Shown: in pieces, positions 19,888 through 28,050 of the stretch | How the letters are laid out: the number at the start of each line of letters is the position of its first letter | Numbering within the stretch: position 1 is the first letter of the stretch | Source of the DNA: Sphingobium sp. YR768 | Lineage (GTDB): Bacteria; Pseudomonadota; Alphaproteobacteria; Sphingomonadales; Sphingomonadaceae | Direction of reading: 5' to 3' | NCBI RefSeq assembly: GCF_900111125.1 | Contig: NZ_FOGE01000002.1 | Span: 401,668-465,667 of the forward strand | DNA length: 64,000 bases | The notes under the pieces: generated by a model | What the model saw: the letters and a program-made list of their open reading frames with translations, nothing else | What the model was told of the DNA's origin: nothing | Databases searched by the model: none | Program-made: the position numbers and the translations under genes

Positions 19888-22065
19888 ATGCAGACCATCA
19901 CATTCGACATCGACGCCGACGGCATCGCGACCCTGACGATCGACGTGCCCGGCCAGTCGATGAACGTCATCGGCCCCGACTTCCTGTCCGATCTGGATGC
20001 CGCGATCACGCGCATCGCGTCGGAAGAGGGCATCAAGGGCGCGGTCATCGCGTCGGGCAAGGACAGCGGCTTCATGGCCGGGATGGACCTGAAATATTTC
20101 GGGTCGATGCTGGCAAGCGAAAGCGGCGATCGCCCTGCCCCGGCCGCGATTTTTGACAAGCTGTTCGTGCTGAACGGCCTGTTCCGCCGCCTTGAAACCA
20201 GCGGCAAGCCGATCGCCTGCGCCATCGAGGGCACCTGCGTCGGCGGCGGGTTCGAACTGGCGCTGGCCTGTCATCGTCGTTTTGTCGGCGACAGCAGCAA
20301 GACGCAGCTTGGCCTGCCCGAAATCCTGATCGGCCTGTTCCCCGGCGGTGGCGGGTCGCAACGCCTGCCGCGCATCATGGGCGTGCAGGCCGCGCTGATG
20401 TACATGCTTCAGGGCAAGCTGTTCCGCCCGGCCGAAGCCGCGATGCTGAAGGTCGTGGACGGCGTCGTGCCGCAGGGCACCGCCGTTCAGGCCGCGCGCG
20501 ATTGGGTGAAGGCCAATCCGAGCGCCAATACGCAACCCTGGGACGTGAAGGGCTATAAGGTTCCGGGTGGCGCAGGCGGCTTCAATCCCGCCTTCGTCCA
20601 GACCATGGCTGGCGCGCTGCCGATGACGCTGAAGCAGACCCAGCGCAACATGAACGCGCCGATCGCTTTGCTGTCCGCCGTCTATGAAGGCATCACTTTG
20701 CCGATGGACCGGGCGATCCGGATCGAGAGCAAATATTTCGCCAAGGTCGCCGCCGATCCGCAGGCGTCGAACATGATCCGCACCCTCTTCGTCAACAAGC
20801 AGGCGGCCGAGCGTGGTGCGCGCCGTCCCAAGGATCAGCCCAAGGCGCCGACGACGAAGCTGGCCATGCTGGGTGCCGGCATGATGGGCGCGGGCATCGC
20901 CACCGTCGCGGCGCAGGCGGGGATCGAGGTCATGCTGTTCGACCGCGACCTGGCCTATGCGCAAAAGGGCAAGGCGCATGTCGAGGAGGTGCTCAAGAAG
21001 CGGCTTGGCAAGGGCATGACGCCCGAAAAGCTGGCGGAGACGCTGGCCCGCGTGACGCCGACCACCGACTATGCCGCGCTCGCCGGGGCCGATTTCGTGA
21101 TCGAGGCGGTGTTTGAGGATGTCGGCATCAAGGCGGAAGTGACGAAACAGGTCGAAGCCGTGCTGGGCGCGGACACCATCTTCGGCTCCAACACCTCGAC
21201 CCTGCCCATCACCAAGCTGGCGCAGGCCTGGACCAAGCCGGAGAATTTCATCGGCGTCCATTTCTTCTCGCCGGTCGAGAAGATGCCGCTGGTGGAGATC
21301 ATCCTGGGTGAAAAGACCGGCCCGGCCGCTATCGCCAAGGCGCTGGATTTCGTGGCGCAGATCAGGAAGACGCCGATCGTCGTGCATGACAGCCGTGGTT
21401 TCTACACCTCGCGCAGCTTCGGCACCTATGTGCAGGAAGGCGCGGAACTGGTCGGCGAAGGCGTCAATCCGGCGCTGATCGAAAATGCCGGCAAGCAGCT
21501 TGGCATGCCGACCGGTCCTCTGGCCGTCAGCGATGAGGTCTCGATCGAGCTGGGCTGGAAGATCATGACGGCGGCGAAGAAGGAACTGGGCGACGCCTAT
21601 GTACCCCAGGGTTCGGACGACATCATGGTGAAGATGGTCGAGGCCGGCCGTCTGGGCCGCAAGAATGGCAAGGGCTGGTACGACTATCCCGAAGGCGCGA
21701 AGAAGCATCTGTCGCCGGTACTCGGCGAGATGTTCCCGCGCGCCGCCGAGCAGCCCGATGTCGAGGCGGTGAAGGAGCGCCTGCTCTATCGCCAGCTGAT
21801 CGAATGCGCCCGCTGTTTCGAGGAAGGCGTGCTGGAAACGCCGGAAGATGGCGATATCGGCGCGATCTTCGGCTGGGGCTTTGCGCCCTATACCGGCGGG
21901 CCGTTCAGCCATATGGACACGGTCGGCATCGCCCATGTCGTGGCCGTGCTGGATCGACTGGCGGCGGCCCATGGCCCGCGCTTTACGCCGACGCAGCAGT
22001 TGCGGGACATGGCGGCCAGCGGCGCGACCTTCTATCGCCCGCTTCCGTCCCGCGCTGCGGCATAA
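19888..22065 (+). CDS. fadB: Multifunctional beta-oxidation protein (enoyl-CoA hydratase / 3-hydroxyacyl-CoA dehydrogenase)
   Basis: 725-residue fusion. The N-terminal crotonase domain (about 1-190) has the oxyanion segment GTCVGGGFELALACH and LPEILIGLFPGGGGSQRLPR. The dehydrogenase part begins near 325 with the NAD motif MLGAGMMGAGIATVAAQAG and continues with SNTSTLPITKLA, FIGVHFFSPVEKMPLVE and the C-terminal duplicated helical domain (GWGFAPYTGGPFSHMD). FadJ is an equally apt name. ATG 19888 is used; upstream codons show no conservation. It works with the thiolase encoded upstream. Confidence 0.95.
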   Translation: MQTITFDIDADGIATLTIDVPGQSMNVIGPDFLSDLDAAITRIASEEGIKGAVIASGKDSGFMAGMDLKYFGSMLASESGDRPAPAAIFDKLFVLNGLFRRLETSGKPIACAIEGTCVGGGFELALACHRRFVGDSSKTQLGLPEILIGLFPGGGGSQRLPRIMGVQAALMYMLQGKLFRPAEAAMLKVVDGVVPQGTAVQAARDWVKANPSANTQPWDVKGYKVPGGAGGFNPAFVQTMAGALPMTLKQTQRNMNAPIALLSAVYEGITLPMDRAIRIESKYFAKVAADPQASNMIRTLFVNKQAAERGARRPKDQPKAPTTKLAMLGAGMMGAGIATVAAQAGIEVMLFDRDLAYAQKGKAHVEEVLKKRLGKGMTPEKLAETLARVTPTTDYAALAGADFVIEAVFEDVGIKAEVTKQVEAVLGADTIFGSNTSTLPITKLAQAWTKPENFIGVHFFSPVEKMPLVEIILGEKTGPAAIAKALDFVAQIRKTPIVVHDSRGFYTSRSFGTYVQEGAELVGEGVNPALIENAGKQLGMPTGPLAVSDEVSIELGWKIMTAAKKELGDAYVPQGSDDIMVKMVEAGRLGRKNGKGWYDYPEGAKKHLSPVLGEMFPRAAEQPDVEAVKERLLYRQLIECARCFEEGVLETPEDGDIGAIFGWGFAPYTGGPFSHMDTVGIAHVVAVLDRLAAAHGPRFTPTQQLRDMAASGATFYRPLPSRAAA

Positions 22066-22094
22066 AAGACTGTAAATCGTAACGAGGCTGGTTT

Positions 22095-22129
22095 AGGTCT
22101 CCCCGGCACATCCGGGGAGACCTTATTTT
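22095..22129 (+). terminator. Hairpin between fadB and galE, touching the galE start
   Basis: A 12-bp perfect stem (AGGTCTCCCCGG at 22095-22106, CCGGGGAGACCT at 22112-22123) with a 5-nt loop and the tail TTATTTT ending at base 22129; the galE ATG begins at 22130. The only Shine-Dalgarno-like sequence for galE (GGGGAGA) is inside the 3' arm, so the hairpin may both end fadB transcription and control galE translation. Confidence 0.75.
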
Positions 22130-23134
22130 ATGAGCGAAAAGCCGACGGTTCTGGTCACGGGGGGCGCCGGTTATATCGGCAGCCATGCGGTCCTGGCGCT
22201 GCGCGATGCGGGCTACCGCGTTGCGGTGATCGACAATCTGACCACCGGCTTCCGCTGGGCCATCCCCGAAGACGTGCATTTCACGCAAGGCGACATTGCC
22301 GACCAGCCGCTGGTCGAAGCGCTGCTGAAAGAGCAGAATATCGGCGCGATCATGCATTTCGCAGGCTCCATCATTGTCCCGGAATCGGTCGAGAACCCGC
22401 TCAAATATTATCACAATAACAGCGCCAAAAGCCGCAACCTGATCGAGAGCGCGGTGCGGGTCGGCGTGCCGCACTTCATCTTCTCCTCCACCGCCGCCAC
22501 CTATGGCACGCCGGAGGAAAGCCCGGTGCGCGAGGACAGCCCCAAGCTGCCGATCAACCCCTATGGCATGTCGAAGCTGATGACGGAGATCATGCTGGCC
22601 GACGTGGCGGCGGCACATCCGATCAATTTCTGCGTGCTGCGTTACTTCAACGTCGCGGGCGCCGATCCGCAGGGCCGGACCGGCCAGTCGACCGCCGGCG
22701 CGACCCACCTGATCAAGGTCGCTGTCGAGGCCGCGCTGGGCAAGCGCAGCCATGTCGCGATGTTCGGCAGCGATTTCGACACGCCCGACGGGACCGGCGT
22801 GCGTGACTATATCCATGTCAGCGATCTGGCCAACGCCCATGTGCTGGCCCTCGATGCGTTGCAGGCCGACAAGACGAAGAATTACACGCTCAATTGCGGC
22901 TATGGCCGGGGCTTTTCGGTGATGGAAGTGCTGGACGCGGTGGACCGCGTGACCAACATGACGATCGATCGCCGGGTCGAGGGACGCCGCGCCGGCGACC
23001 CCGCTTCGCTGATTTCCGACAATCGCAAGATCATGGCGGAATTCCCCTGGCAGCCGCAACATGCCGATCTGGACAAGATCGTGCAGCATGCCCTCGCCTG
23101 GGAACGCAAGCTGGGCGATATTCGCGGCGAATGA
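22130..23134 (+). CDS. galE: UDP-glucose 4-epimerase
   Basis: 334-residue extended SDR interconverting UDP-glucose and UDP-galactose. It has the NAD motif VTGGAGYIGSHAV at the N-terminus, the catalytic Ser-Tyr-Lys region FSSTAATYGTPEES and NPYGMSKLMTE, and the substrate-binding RYFNVAGADPQGR and GTGVRDYIHVSDLA. It supplies sugar nucleotide for polysaccharide synthesis. The gene overlaps the next start by four bases (ATGA). Confidence 0.95.
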   Translation: MSEKPTVLVTGGAGYIGSHAVLALRDAGYRVAVIDNLTTGFRWAIPEDVHFTQGDIADQPLVEALLKEQNIGAIMHFAGSIIVPESVENPLKYYHNNSAKSRNLIESAVRVGVPHFIFSSTAATYGTPEESPVREDSPKLPINPYGMSKLMTEIMLADVAAAHPINFCVLRYFNVAGADPQGRTGQSTAGATHLIKVAVEAALGKRSHVAMFGSDFDTPDGTGVRDYIHVSDLANAHVLALDALQADKTKNYTLNCGYGRGFSVMEVLDAVDRVTNMTIDRRVEGRRAGDPASLISDNRKIMAEFPWQPQHADLDKIVQHALAWERKLGDIRGE

Positions 23135-23610
23135 GCGACGCCAGCGTCCGCGCCTGGTTCGCCGCCCATGCGCCCGATGTGACGATCATCGATCAGGGCG
23201 TCAGCACCGCGACGGTGATCGAGGCGGCGTCCGCGCTGGGTGTCGAGCCCGCGCGGATCGCCAAGACGCTGTCGCTTCGCGTGGGCGAAACGGTGGTGCT
23301 GGTCTGCGCGCGGGGCGACGCACGGTTGCACAATGCCAAGTCCAAGGCGGCGCTGGGCGCCAAGCCGCGCATGCTGGGCGGGCATGAGGTGGAGGAACTG
23401 ACCGGCCATCCGGTCGGTGGCGTCTGCCCCTTCGGCCTCGCCCAGTCGCTGCCCGTCTATTGCGACGTGTCGCTCAGGGATTTCGCCACCGTCTTTCCGG
23501 CGGCCGGATCGCGGACCAGTTCGGTCGAACTGACGCCCGATCGGCTGGCGGCCTTGACCGGGGCGACCTGGGTGGACATTTGCACGCTTCCAGACGCGAT
23601 CGCGGAGTAA
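23131..23610 (+). CDS. ybaK: YbaK/EbsC-family aminoacyl-tRNA deacylase
   Basis: 159-residue YbaK/ProX-type protein with the fold's core EPARIAKTLSLRVGETVVLV, the catalytic Lys region LHNAKSKAALGAK, and GHPVGGVCPFGLA. Members hydrolyse mischarged Cys-tRNA(Pro) or related mischarged tRNAs. It starts inside the galE stop (ATGA), so translation is probably coupled; no functional link to galE is known to me. Confidence 0.88.
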   Translation: MSDASVRAWFAAHAPDVTIIDQGVSTATVIEAASALGVEPARIAKTLSLRVGETVVLVCARGDARLHNAKSKAALGAKPRMLGGHEVEELTGHPVGGVCPFGLAQSLPVYCDVSLRDFATVFPAAGSRTSSVELTPDRLAALTGATWVDICTLPDAIAE

Positions 23611-23615
23611 GCCCC

Positions 23616-24308
23616 ATGCCGACCGAACATCTTTTTGCCACCGGCGCGGACGCCGCCGCCGATATCGCCACGCGCATCGCCGCGATCCTGTCCGACGCTA
23701 TCGCCGCGCGCGGGGTCGCCAGCATCGCAGTGTCGGGCGGACGATCGCCCCGACCGGTGCTGGAGGCGCTGAGCGCGACCGATCTCGACTGGAGCAAGGT
23801 GGTCGTGACGCTGGTGGACGAGCGCTGGGTTTCGCCTGACAGCGGCGACAGCAATGAGCGGCTGGTGCGGGAAACCTTGTTGCAGGGCGCGGCGGCCAGC
23901 GCGCGCTTCGTACCGATGAAGAATGACGCGGCTGACGCCTATGCCGGGCAGCCGGCGGTCGAGGCGGCCTTTGCAGCATTGCCCTGGCCGCTGGACATCG
24001 TGTTGCTGGGCATGGGGGATGACGGGCATACCGCGTCGCTCTTCCCCGAGGGCGCGGAACTGGCCGAAGGGCTGGCGAGCAAGGCGCTGACCATCGCGGC
24101 GACCCCGCCGGTCGCCCCGCACCAGCGTATGTCGCTGACCGCGCATGGGGTTTTGCAGAGCCGCTTCCTCTTCCTTCAGATCAGCGGCGCGGGCAAGAAA
24201 GCGGTCTATGATCGCGCGCTGGCGGGTGGCGCGGTCGAGGAATTGCCGATCCGGCTGGCGCTGTTGCAGGATGACGTGCCGGTCGAGGTGTGGATCGCGG
24301 AGGCCTAA
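23616..24308 (+). CDS. pgl: 6-phosphogluconolactonase
   Basis: 230-residue glucosamine-6-phosphate isomerase/6PGL fold. It has the phosphate loop ASIAVSGGRSPRPVLEAL, the TLVDERWVSPDSGDSNERLV segment and the catalytic MGDDGHTASLFP. It hydrolyses 6-phosphogluconolactone in the Entner-Doudoroff or pentose phosphate route. It starts 5 bp after ybaK in the galE-ybaK-pgl run. Confidence 0.95.
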   Translation: MPTEHLFATGADAAADIATRIAAILSDAIAARGVASIAVSGGRSPRPVLEALSATDLDWSKVVVTLVDERWVSPDSGDSNERLVRETLLQGAAASARFVPMKNDAADAYAGQPAVEAAFAALPWPLDIVLLGMGDDGHTASLFPEGAELAEGLASKALTIAATPPVAPHQRMSLTAHGVLQSRFLFLQISGAGKKAVYDRALAGGAVEELPIRLALLQDDVPVEVWIAEA

Positions 24309-24311
24309 AAA

Positions 24312-24442
24312 ATCCTCCCCTGAAAGGGGAGGTGGCGCGCGCGAAGCGCGTGACGGAGGGGTATGGCGCGCTGGCCAGAGGTTGCGCGATTACCCCTCCA
24401 CCATTCGCTTCGCGAACGGTCCCCCTCCCCTTGAGGGGAGGA
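24312..24442. repeat. REP-like inverted repeat (CCTCCCCTGAAAGGGGAGG type)
   Basis: Terminal hairpins TCCTCCCCTGAAAGGGGAGG and CCTCCCCTTGAGGGGAGGAA are inverted with respect to each other and enclose further palindromes (GCGCGCGAAGCGCG, CATTCGCTTCGCGAAC-like). It fills the gap between the convergent pgl and the next gene and may serve as a bidirectional terminator. Confidence 0.75.
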
Positions 24443-24443
24443 A

Positions 24444-24707
24444 TTAGTTTCGCACTTCATGCCTTGAAATCAGATAGCGCCACACGCCCAGCGCGTTGAT
24501 GGCCAGCATGGCGACATTCTGCCAGCCTATCCCTTCGCTATCCTTGTCGAGAAAGCCCCAGCCGATCAGGGCGATGGAGGATGTGACGAACAGGACGAAC
24601 GCCCATCCCGTCACCCGCCGCCCCAGATTGAGCGAGACGATCAAAGCCGCGACCGTCGCGGCCCCGGCGCCATAATATTGCAAGGCGGTGAGCAGCGTCT
24701 GGTCCAT
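24444..24707 (-). CDS. Small integral membrane protein
   Basis: 87-residue protein with three predicted membrane helices (about 8-27, 32-51 and 62-80), short polar loops (LGRRVTGW, DKDSEGIGWQ) and a charged C-terminus (SRHEVRN). No family name is certain; the pattern resembles the small PRC-like or DUF membrane proteins common in alphaproteobacteria. ATG 24707 is the first good start. It is divergent from an aminotransferase gene 57 bp away. Confidence 0.65.
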   Translation of the reverse strand: MDQTLLTALQYYGAGAATVAALIVSLNLGRRVTGWAFVLFVTSSIALIGWGFLDKDSEGIGWQNVAMLAINALGVWRYLISRHEVRN

Positions 24708-24764
24708 GCCGGTGGAAACGCGCCGGCCATGGACATGGTTGCCCGGTCATAATAGGCACGCCCC

Positions 24765-25901
24765 ATGGTAGCCGAGATCGACCCTTTCCACGCCATCGCC
24801 ATCAGCCGCGAAGCCCATGCCCTCGAAGCCGCGGGCCGTTCCATCCTGCATATGGAGTTCGGCCAGCCATCGACCGGCGCGCCGGCCGAGGCGATCGCGG
24901 TGGCGCATCAGGTGCTGGACACCGACCCGATGGGCTATTGGGAAAGCCCGGCGCTCAAGGAACGGATCGCCCGCCATTATGGGGAACGGCATGGCGTTGC
25001 GGTCGACCCCGAACAGATCATCCTGACCTGCGGCGCGTCACCGGGGCTGGTGCTGGCGCTGACCTGCCTGTTCCGCCCCGGCGCACGGGTCGCCACGGCG
25101 CGGCCGGGCTATGTCGCCTATCGCAACAATCTCAAAGCGCTCTATCTGGAACCGGTGGAGGTCCCCTGCGGCCCGGCCGAGCGCTACCAGATCAGCGCCG
25201 ATGCGCTCGCCGCGCTCGATCCCGCGCCGGACGGCCTGGTCCTCGCCAGCCCGGCCAATCCCACCGGCACGATCATCCCGGCGGAGGAACTGGAACGGAT
25301 CGCGGCGGTCTGCGCGGAGCGGGGCATCCGCATCATCTCCGACGAAATCTATCATGGATTGAGCTTCGGCGAGCCGGCCCATTCGATGCTGGAATATGCG
25401 CCCGACGCGATCATCGTGAACAGTTTCTCCAAATATTACAGCATGGCCGGCTGGCGGCTGGGCTGGATCGTGGTGCCGGCCGACCTGATCGGCGTGGCGC
25501 GGGCGCGGATGGGCAATCTGTTCCTGACGCCGCCGGTGCTGGCGCAACGCGCGGGTCTGACCGCCTTCGACTGCACCGATGAACTGGAGCGGCATGTCGA
25601 GGGCTATCGCCGCAACCGGCAATTGCTGCTGGATGCCCTCCCCGCGCTCGGCCTGGCGCAGATCGCCCCGCCGGACGGCGCCTTCTACATCTATGCCGAT
25701 ATCAGCCACCTGACCAATGACAGCCTCAGCTTCTGCCAGAAGCTGTTGCGCGAAACCGGCGTGGCGACTGCGCCGGGGATCGATTTCGATCCGGTCGACG
25801 GCCACCGCTTCATCCGCTTCAGCTTCGCCGTGTCGACCGATCGGGTCGAGGATGCAATCACGCGGATGGTGCCCTGGTTTCAGGCGCAGGGCGGTCGATA
25901 G
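24765..25901 (+). CDS. Class I/II PLP-dependent aminotransferase
   Basis: 378-residue fold-type I aminotransferase. The PLP Lys is in NSFSKYYSMAGWRLGW; other landmarks are CGASPGLVLALTCLF (phosphate cradle), LASPANPTGTIIPAEEL (Asn contacting PLP), IISDEIYHGLSF (Asp and Tyr) and the C-terminal RFIRFSFAVS with the carboxylate-binding Arg. This is the aspartate aminotransferase-like group; the amino acid donor cannot be told from sequence. ATG 24765 is the only plausible start. Confidence 0.9.
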   Translation: MVAEIDPFHAIAISREAHALEAAGRSILHMEFGQPSTGAPAEAIAVAHQVLDTDPMGYWESPALKERIARHYGERHGVAVDPEQIILTCGASPGLVLALTCLFRPGARVATARPGYVAYRNNLKALYLEPVEVPCGPAERYQISADALAALDPAPDGLVLASPANPTGTIIPAEELERIAAVCAERGIRIISDEIYHGLSFGEPAHSMLEYAPDAIIVNSFSKYYSMAGWRLGWIVVPADLIGVARARMGNLFLTPPVLAQRAGLTAFDCTDELERHVEGYRRNRQLLLDALPALGLAQIAPPDGAFYIYADISHLTNDSLSFCQKLLRETGVATAPGIDFDPVDGHRFIRFSFAVSTDRVEDAITRMVPWFQAQGGR

Positions 25902-26007
25902 GGTAGCTCTGTGACCGGCATGGGTGCTTGGGGAGGAAGTAAGAAAGTCCGCTTCCGGTCGCTTCGTGTTCACATCGCCGTCCTGCCTTCCTGAATTCTA
26001 CGCCCCC

Positions 26008-26661
26008 TTATCCTGCGAGTTTCCGCGCCCTGTCCCGCCAGGCTTCCGCCAATACCGGCATGTCGGCCAGCGCACGGACGGCGGCGGGGTCGGCCTTGTG
26101 GCTGCCGCCGATCAGCAGGTGAAAGACGCGGGCGATCGGCCAGTCGGGGAGCGGCCGGTCGAGCAGGTCCATGCGGGTGCCGGCTTGCGCCTCCCCTTCG
26201 CGAATGACGCGGAAATAGAGGCCGCTGCGGGCGGTCTTGACGATGGTCGCCATCACGTCGCGCGCGGCGAAGCGGTGGTCGAGCTTCCAGCAGGGCTGGC
26301 GGCCATGGCTGACCTCCACGATCGCGCTGCCCAGCGAAAACCGATCGCCCAGGCAAATCTCCGCCTCCGTCATGCCGCGCGAGGCGATATTCTCGCCAAA
26401 AGCGCCCGGCGCGTCGAGCAGGGGCTGGCCGGGCTTGCGATCGCGCCACCAGCCATAATGATCCTGCGGATAGAGATGGATCGCCTTGTCCCAGCCGCCA
26501 TGATGGACGGTGTCGGCAACCTGATCGCCCTCGAACCCCGCCCAGCCGATGCGCACGGGATCGCGCGTCGGCTGCTTGGCGATGGCGCTATAGTCTTCGC
26601 CGCGAAAGGGCACGGGTTTGCCGATCAGAAGGGCGTCGATGATCATATGGGGCGTGGTCAT
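26008..26661 (-). CDS. MOSC domain-containing protein (YiiM-like)
   Basis: 217-residue protein with the MOSC fold: DPVRIGWAGFEGDQVADTVHHGGWDKAIHLYP, then GAFGENIASRGMTEAEICLGDRF and VSHGRQPCWKLDHRF, where the conserved Cys binds sulfur or metal. YiiM-type proteins reduce N-hydroxylated compounds with the molybdenum cofactor. The frame extends upstream to 26778 but ATG 26661 (MTTPHMIID) gives the normal N-terminus. No molybdenum gene is nearby. Confidence 0.88.
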   Translation of the reverse strand: MTTPHMIIDALLIGKPVPFRGEDYSAIAKQPTRDPVRIGWAGFEGDQVADTVHHGGWDKAIHLYPQDHYGWWRDRKPGQPLLDAPGAFGENIASRGMTEAEICLGDRFSLGSAIVEVSHGRQPCWKLDHRFAARDVMATIVKTARSGLYFRVIREGEAQAGTRMDLLDRPLPDWPIARVFHLLIGGSHKADPAAVRALADMPVLAEAWRDRARKLAG

Positions 26662-26794
26662 CGCGCGCTTATGCCATGGGTGCAGGCATGCGGCGATGGC
26701 CGATCGCGTGGGAATGGATTGTGAGGTGGCATGGACATGTTCGAGCGTGGTTGGATGGCGGATTTGGGTACGGAGCAAACATAAATGATACTGC

Positions 26795-27223
26795 TTAGTC
26801 AGATGCCCGAATTACCGCTTCCTTGAGGGTGAACGTGACGTTTCCTTGCTCAAAGGAGACGATCCCAATGCATGTGCAGCGAGGCACCTTGCCGACTGCA
26901 CCCGCAATCCAAGTCTGAGATGAGAGCTTCGCTAGTTCTGGAAAGCCGTCGAGCCGAGAACCGGTAGGCAGTGCAATATCAAGCAGGCCCGTTCCGTCAA
27001 CGGGGTCAACACATCCGTAGTCTTGAAGAAAATAGCCATATTCGAAGTCGTAGTGAGCGGCCGCCGTGATACTAACGAAGTAAGTGCCGTGACGACCATG
27101 TGCAGCCATAGTCTTTAACTCGCATACGGTTCTCGTCGTCGGTGCCGTCTCTGCCGTGCCCGCTGGCGTAGCTGTCGCGCCGATCAGGAGCGGAAAGGAT
27201 GCAAAGAGCGCGATGAGCCTCAT
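26795..27223 (-). CDS. Putative secreted protein of unknown function
   Basis: 142-residue protein with an N-terminal signal peptide (MRLIALFASFPLLIGATATPAG, cleavage probably after the Ala-rich stretch). The mature part has four Cys residues, including CTC near 116-118, which could form disulfides in the periplasm. Codon usage is less GC-biased than neighbours (for example many A/T third positions), suggesting recent acquisition. I recognise no family. The GIY-YIG repeat unit begins 58 bp upstream of its start. Confidence 0.6.
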   Translation of the reverse strand: MRLIALFASFPLLIGATATPAGTAETAPTTRTVCELKTMAAHGRHGTYFVSITAAAHYDFEYGYFLQDYGCVDPVDGTGLLDIALPTGSRLDGFPELAKLSSQTWIAGAVGKVPRCTCIGIVSFEQGNVTFTLKEAVIRASD

Positions 27224-27281
27224 ACCACATCTTTGCTGAAGTGGCGAACGGCAGCAAGTAGTCGTGGACAGACTTTCTTAT

Positions 27282-27657
27282 CGTCATGCCAGCGAAGGCT
27301 GGCATCTCAGGCGGAGGCGCGTCACGATAGGGCATGGCGCGTGGCGGCTACACCTATATCATGACGAACAAGGCAAGAGGCGTTCTTTACATCGGCGTCA
27401 CGGCCGATCTGGTCGCACGCCTATTACAGCACCGGAACGGCACAGGTTCGATCTTCTGCAAGAAATACGGCCTTACGCAGCTCGTTCTTGCGGAACATCA
27501 TGACGACATCAGCTTTGCCATTGCTCGCGAAAAGGCTCTCAAGGCGTGGAAGCGCGAATGGAAAATACGGCTCATCGAAGAAAGCAATCCCGATTGGCGC
27601 GATATTTCAGACCTTATCCTCTGACCGCCTGAGACCCCAGCTTTCGCTGGGGTGACG
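27282..27657 (+). mobile_element. 376-bp REP-bounded unit carrying a GIY-YIG nuclease gene
   Basis: The left end (27282-27314) reads CGTCA, a hairpin TGCCAGCGAAGGCTGGCA, then TCTCAGGCGG. The right end (27625-27657) is the inverse: CCGCCTGAGA, a hairpin CCCCAGCTTTCGCTGGGG, then TGACG. Between them lies only the GIY-YIG gene, whose stop codon directly abuts the right repeat. A gene-less relative with the same ends is at 55925-56059. The organisation parallels REP-associated transposase units, but with a GIY-YIG protein. Classing it as mobile is inference; no target-site duplication was identified. Confidence 0.65.
27334..27624 (+). CDS. GIY-YIG family nuclease, single domain
   Basis: 96-residue stand-alone GIY-YIG domain of the YhbQ/UPF0213 type. 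The first motif is GGYTYIMTN (GIY equivalent), followed by VLYIGVT (YIG), the catalytic Arg region LVARLLQHRNG and the metal-binding Glu in the helix AIAREKALKAWKREWKIRLI. These domains cut DNA in homing and repair enzymes; the role of the short stand-alone forms is poorly known. ATG 27334 lies 19 bp inside the left inverted repeat and TGA 27622-27624 touches the right one. Promoter and Shine-Dalgarno are not obvious, so expression may depend on read-through. Confidence 0.88.
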   Translation: MARGGYTYIMTNKARGVLYIGVTADLVARLLQHRNGTGSIFCKKYGLTQLVLAEHHDDISFAIAREKALKAWKREWKIRLIEESNPDWRDISDLIL

Positions 27658-27706
27658 AGAAAGGGAAGTTGTTCCTGCATCAGCATGAAGTTCCACCATC
27701 CACCGC

Positions 27707-27925
27707 CTAAACAGCGCTGAGTTCGGAGCGCAGTTTAAGGACTTCGCCGCCGCTGTCGACATGGATCAGATAGGCGGGGTCGGCGGGCGTTCCGTTGCGG
27801 CGGACCAGCGTGCCTTCGATCGTGCGTTCGACATGGCGGTCGAATCGCTCGGTGATCCGTCCACGGCCGACGCCTTGCCCCCAATTCCACCTGACCCGCA
27901 TTCCTTTACGGAAAATCCTGGTCAT
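27707..27925 (-). CDS. DUF2945 / hypervirulence-associated TUDOR-domain protein
   Basis: 72-residue basic protein. The start MTRIFRKGMRVRWNWGQGVG and the following GRITERFDRHVERTIEGTLV, RRNGTPADPAYLIHVDSGGE match the small DUF2945 (TUDOR-like) family, a single SH3-like barrel of unknown function in bacteria. ATG 27925 is preferred over the upstream extension. It is divergent from the glycosyltransferase gene. Confidence 0.8.
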   Translation of the reverse strand: MTRIFRKGMRVRWNWGQGVGRGRITERFDRHVERTIEGTLVRRNGTPADPAYLIHVDSGGEVLKLRSELSAV

Positions 27926-28050
27926 CGGGGCATCCTCTCCTTTTTGCGGGGCAACTGCATCGGCCGGCTTTCCGAGCCTGCAAATGCCAAATTCCCAAGC
28001 ACTTATATGGTTCCCTTGGGTTTTCGCGCGTCTTGGGCTAAGGGGCGCCG

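Noticed and set aside
19855..21972. 705-residue frame opposite fadB
   Set aside because: It is antisense to a gene with full catalytic motifs; composition (His, Arg, Gln-rich) is that of a shadow frame.
27282..27657. RAYT-type (Y1 HUH) REP unit
   Set aside because: The encoded protein has GIY-YIG motifs and lacks the HUH and catalytic Tyr pattern of Y1 transposases.
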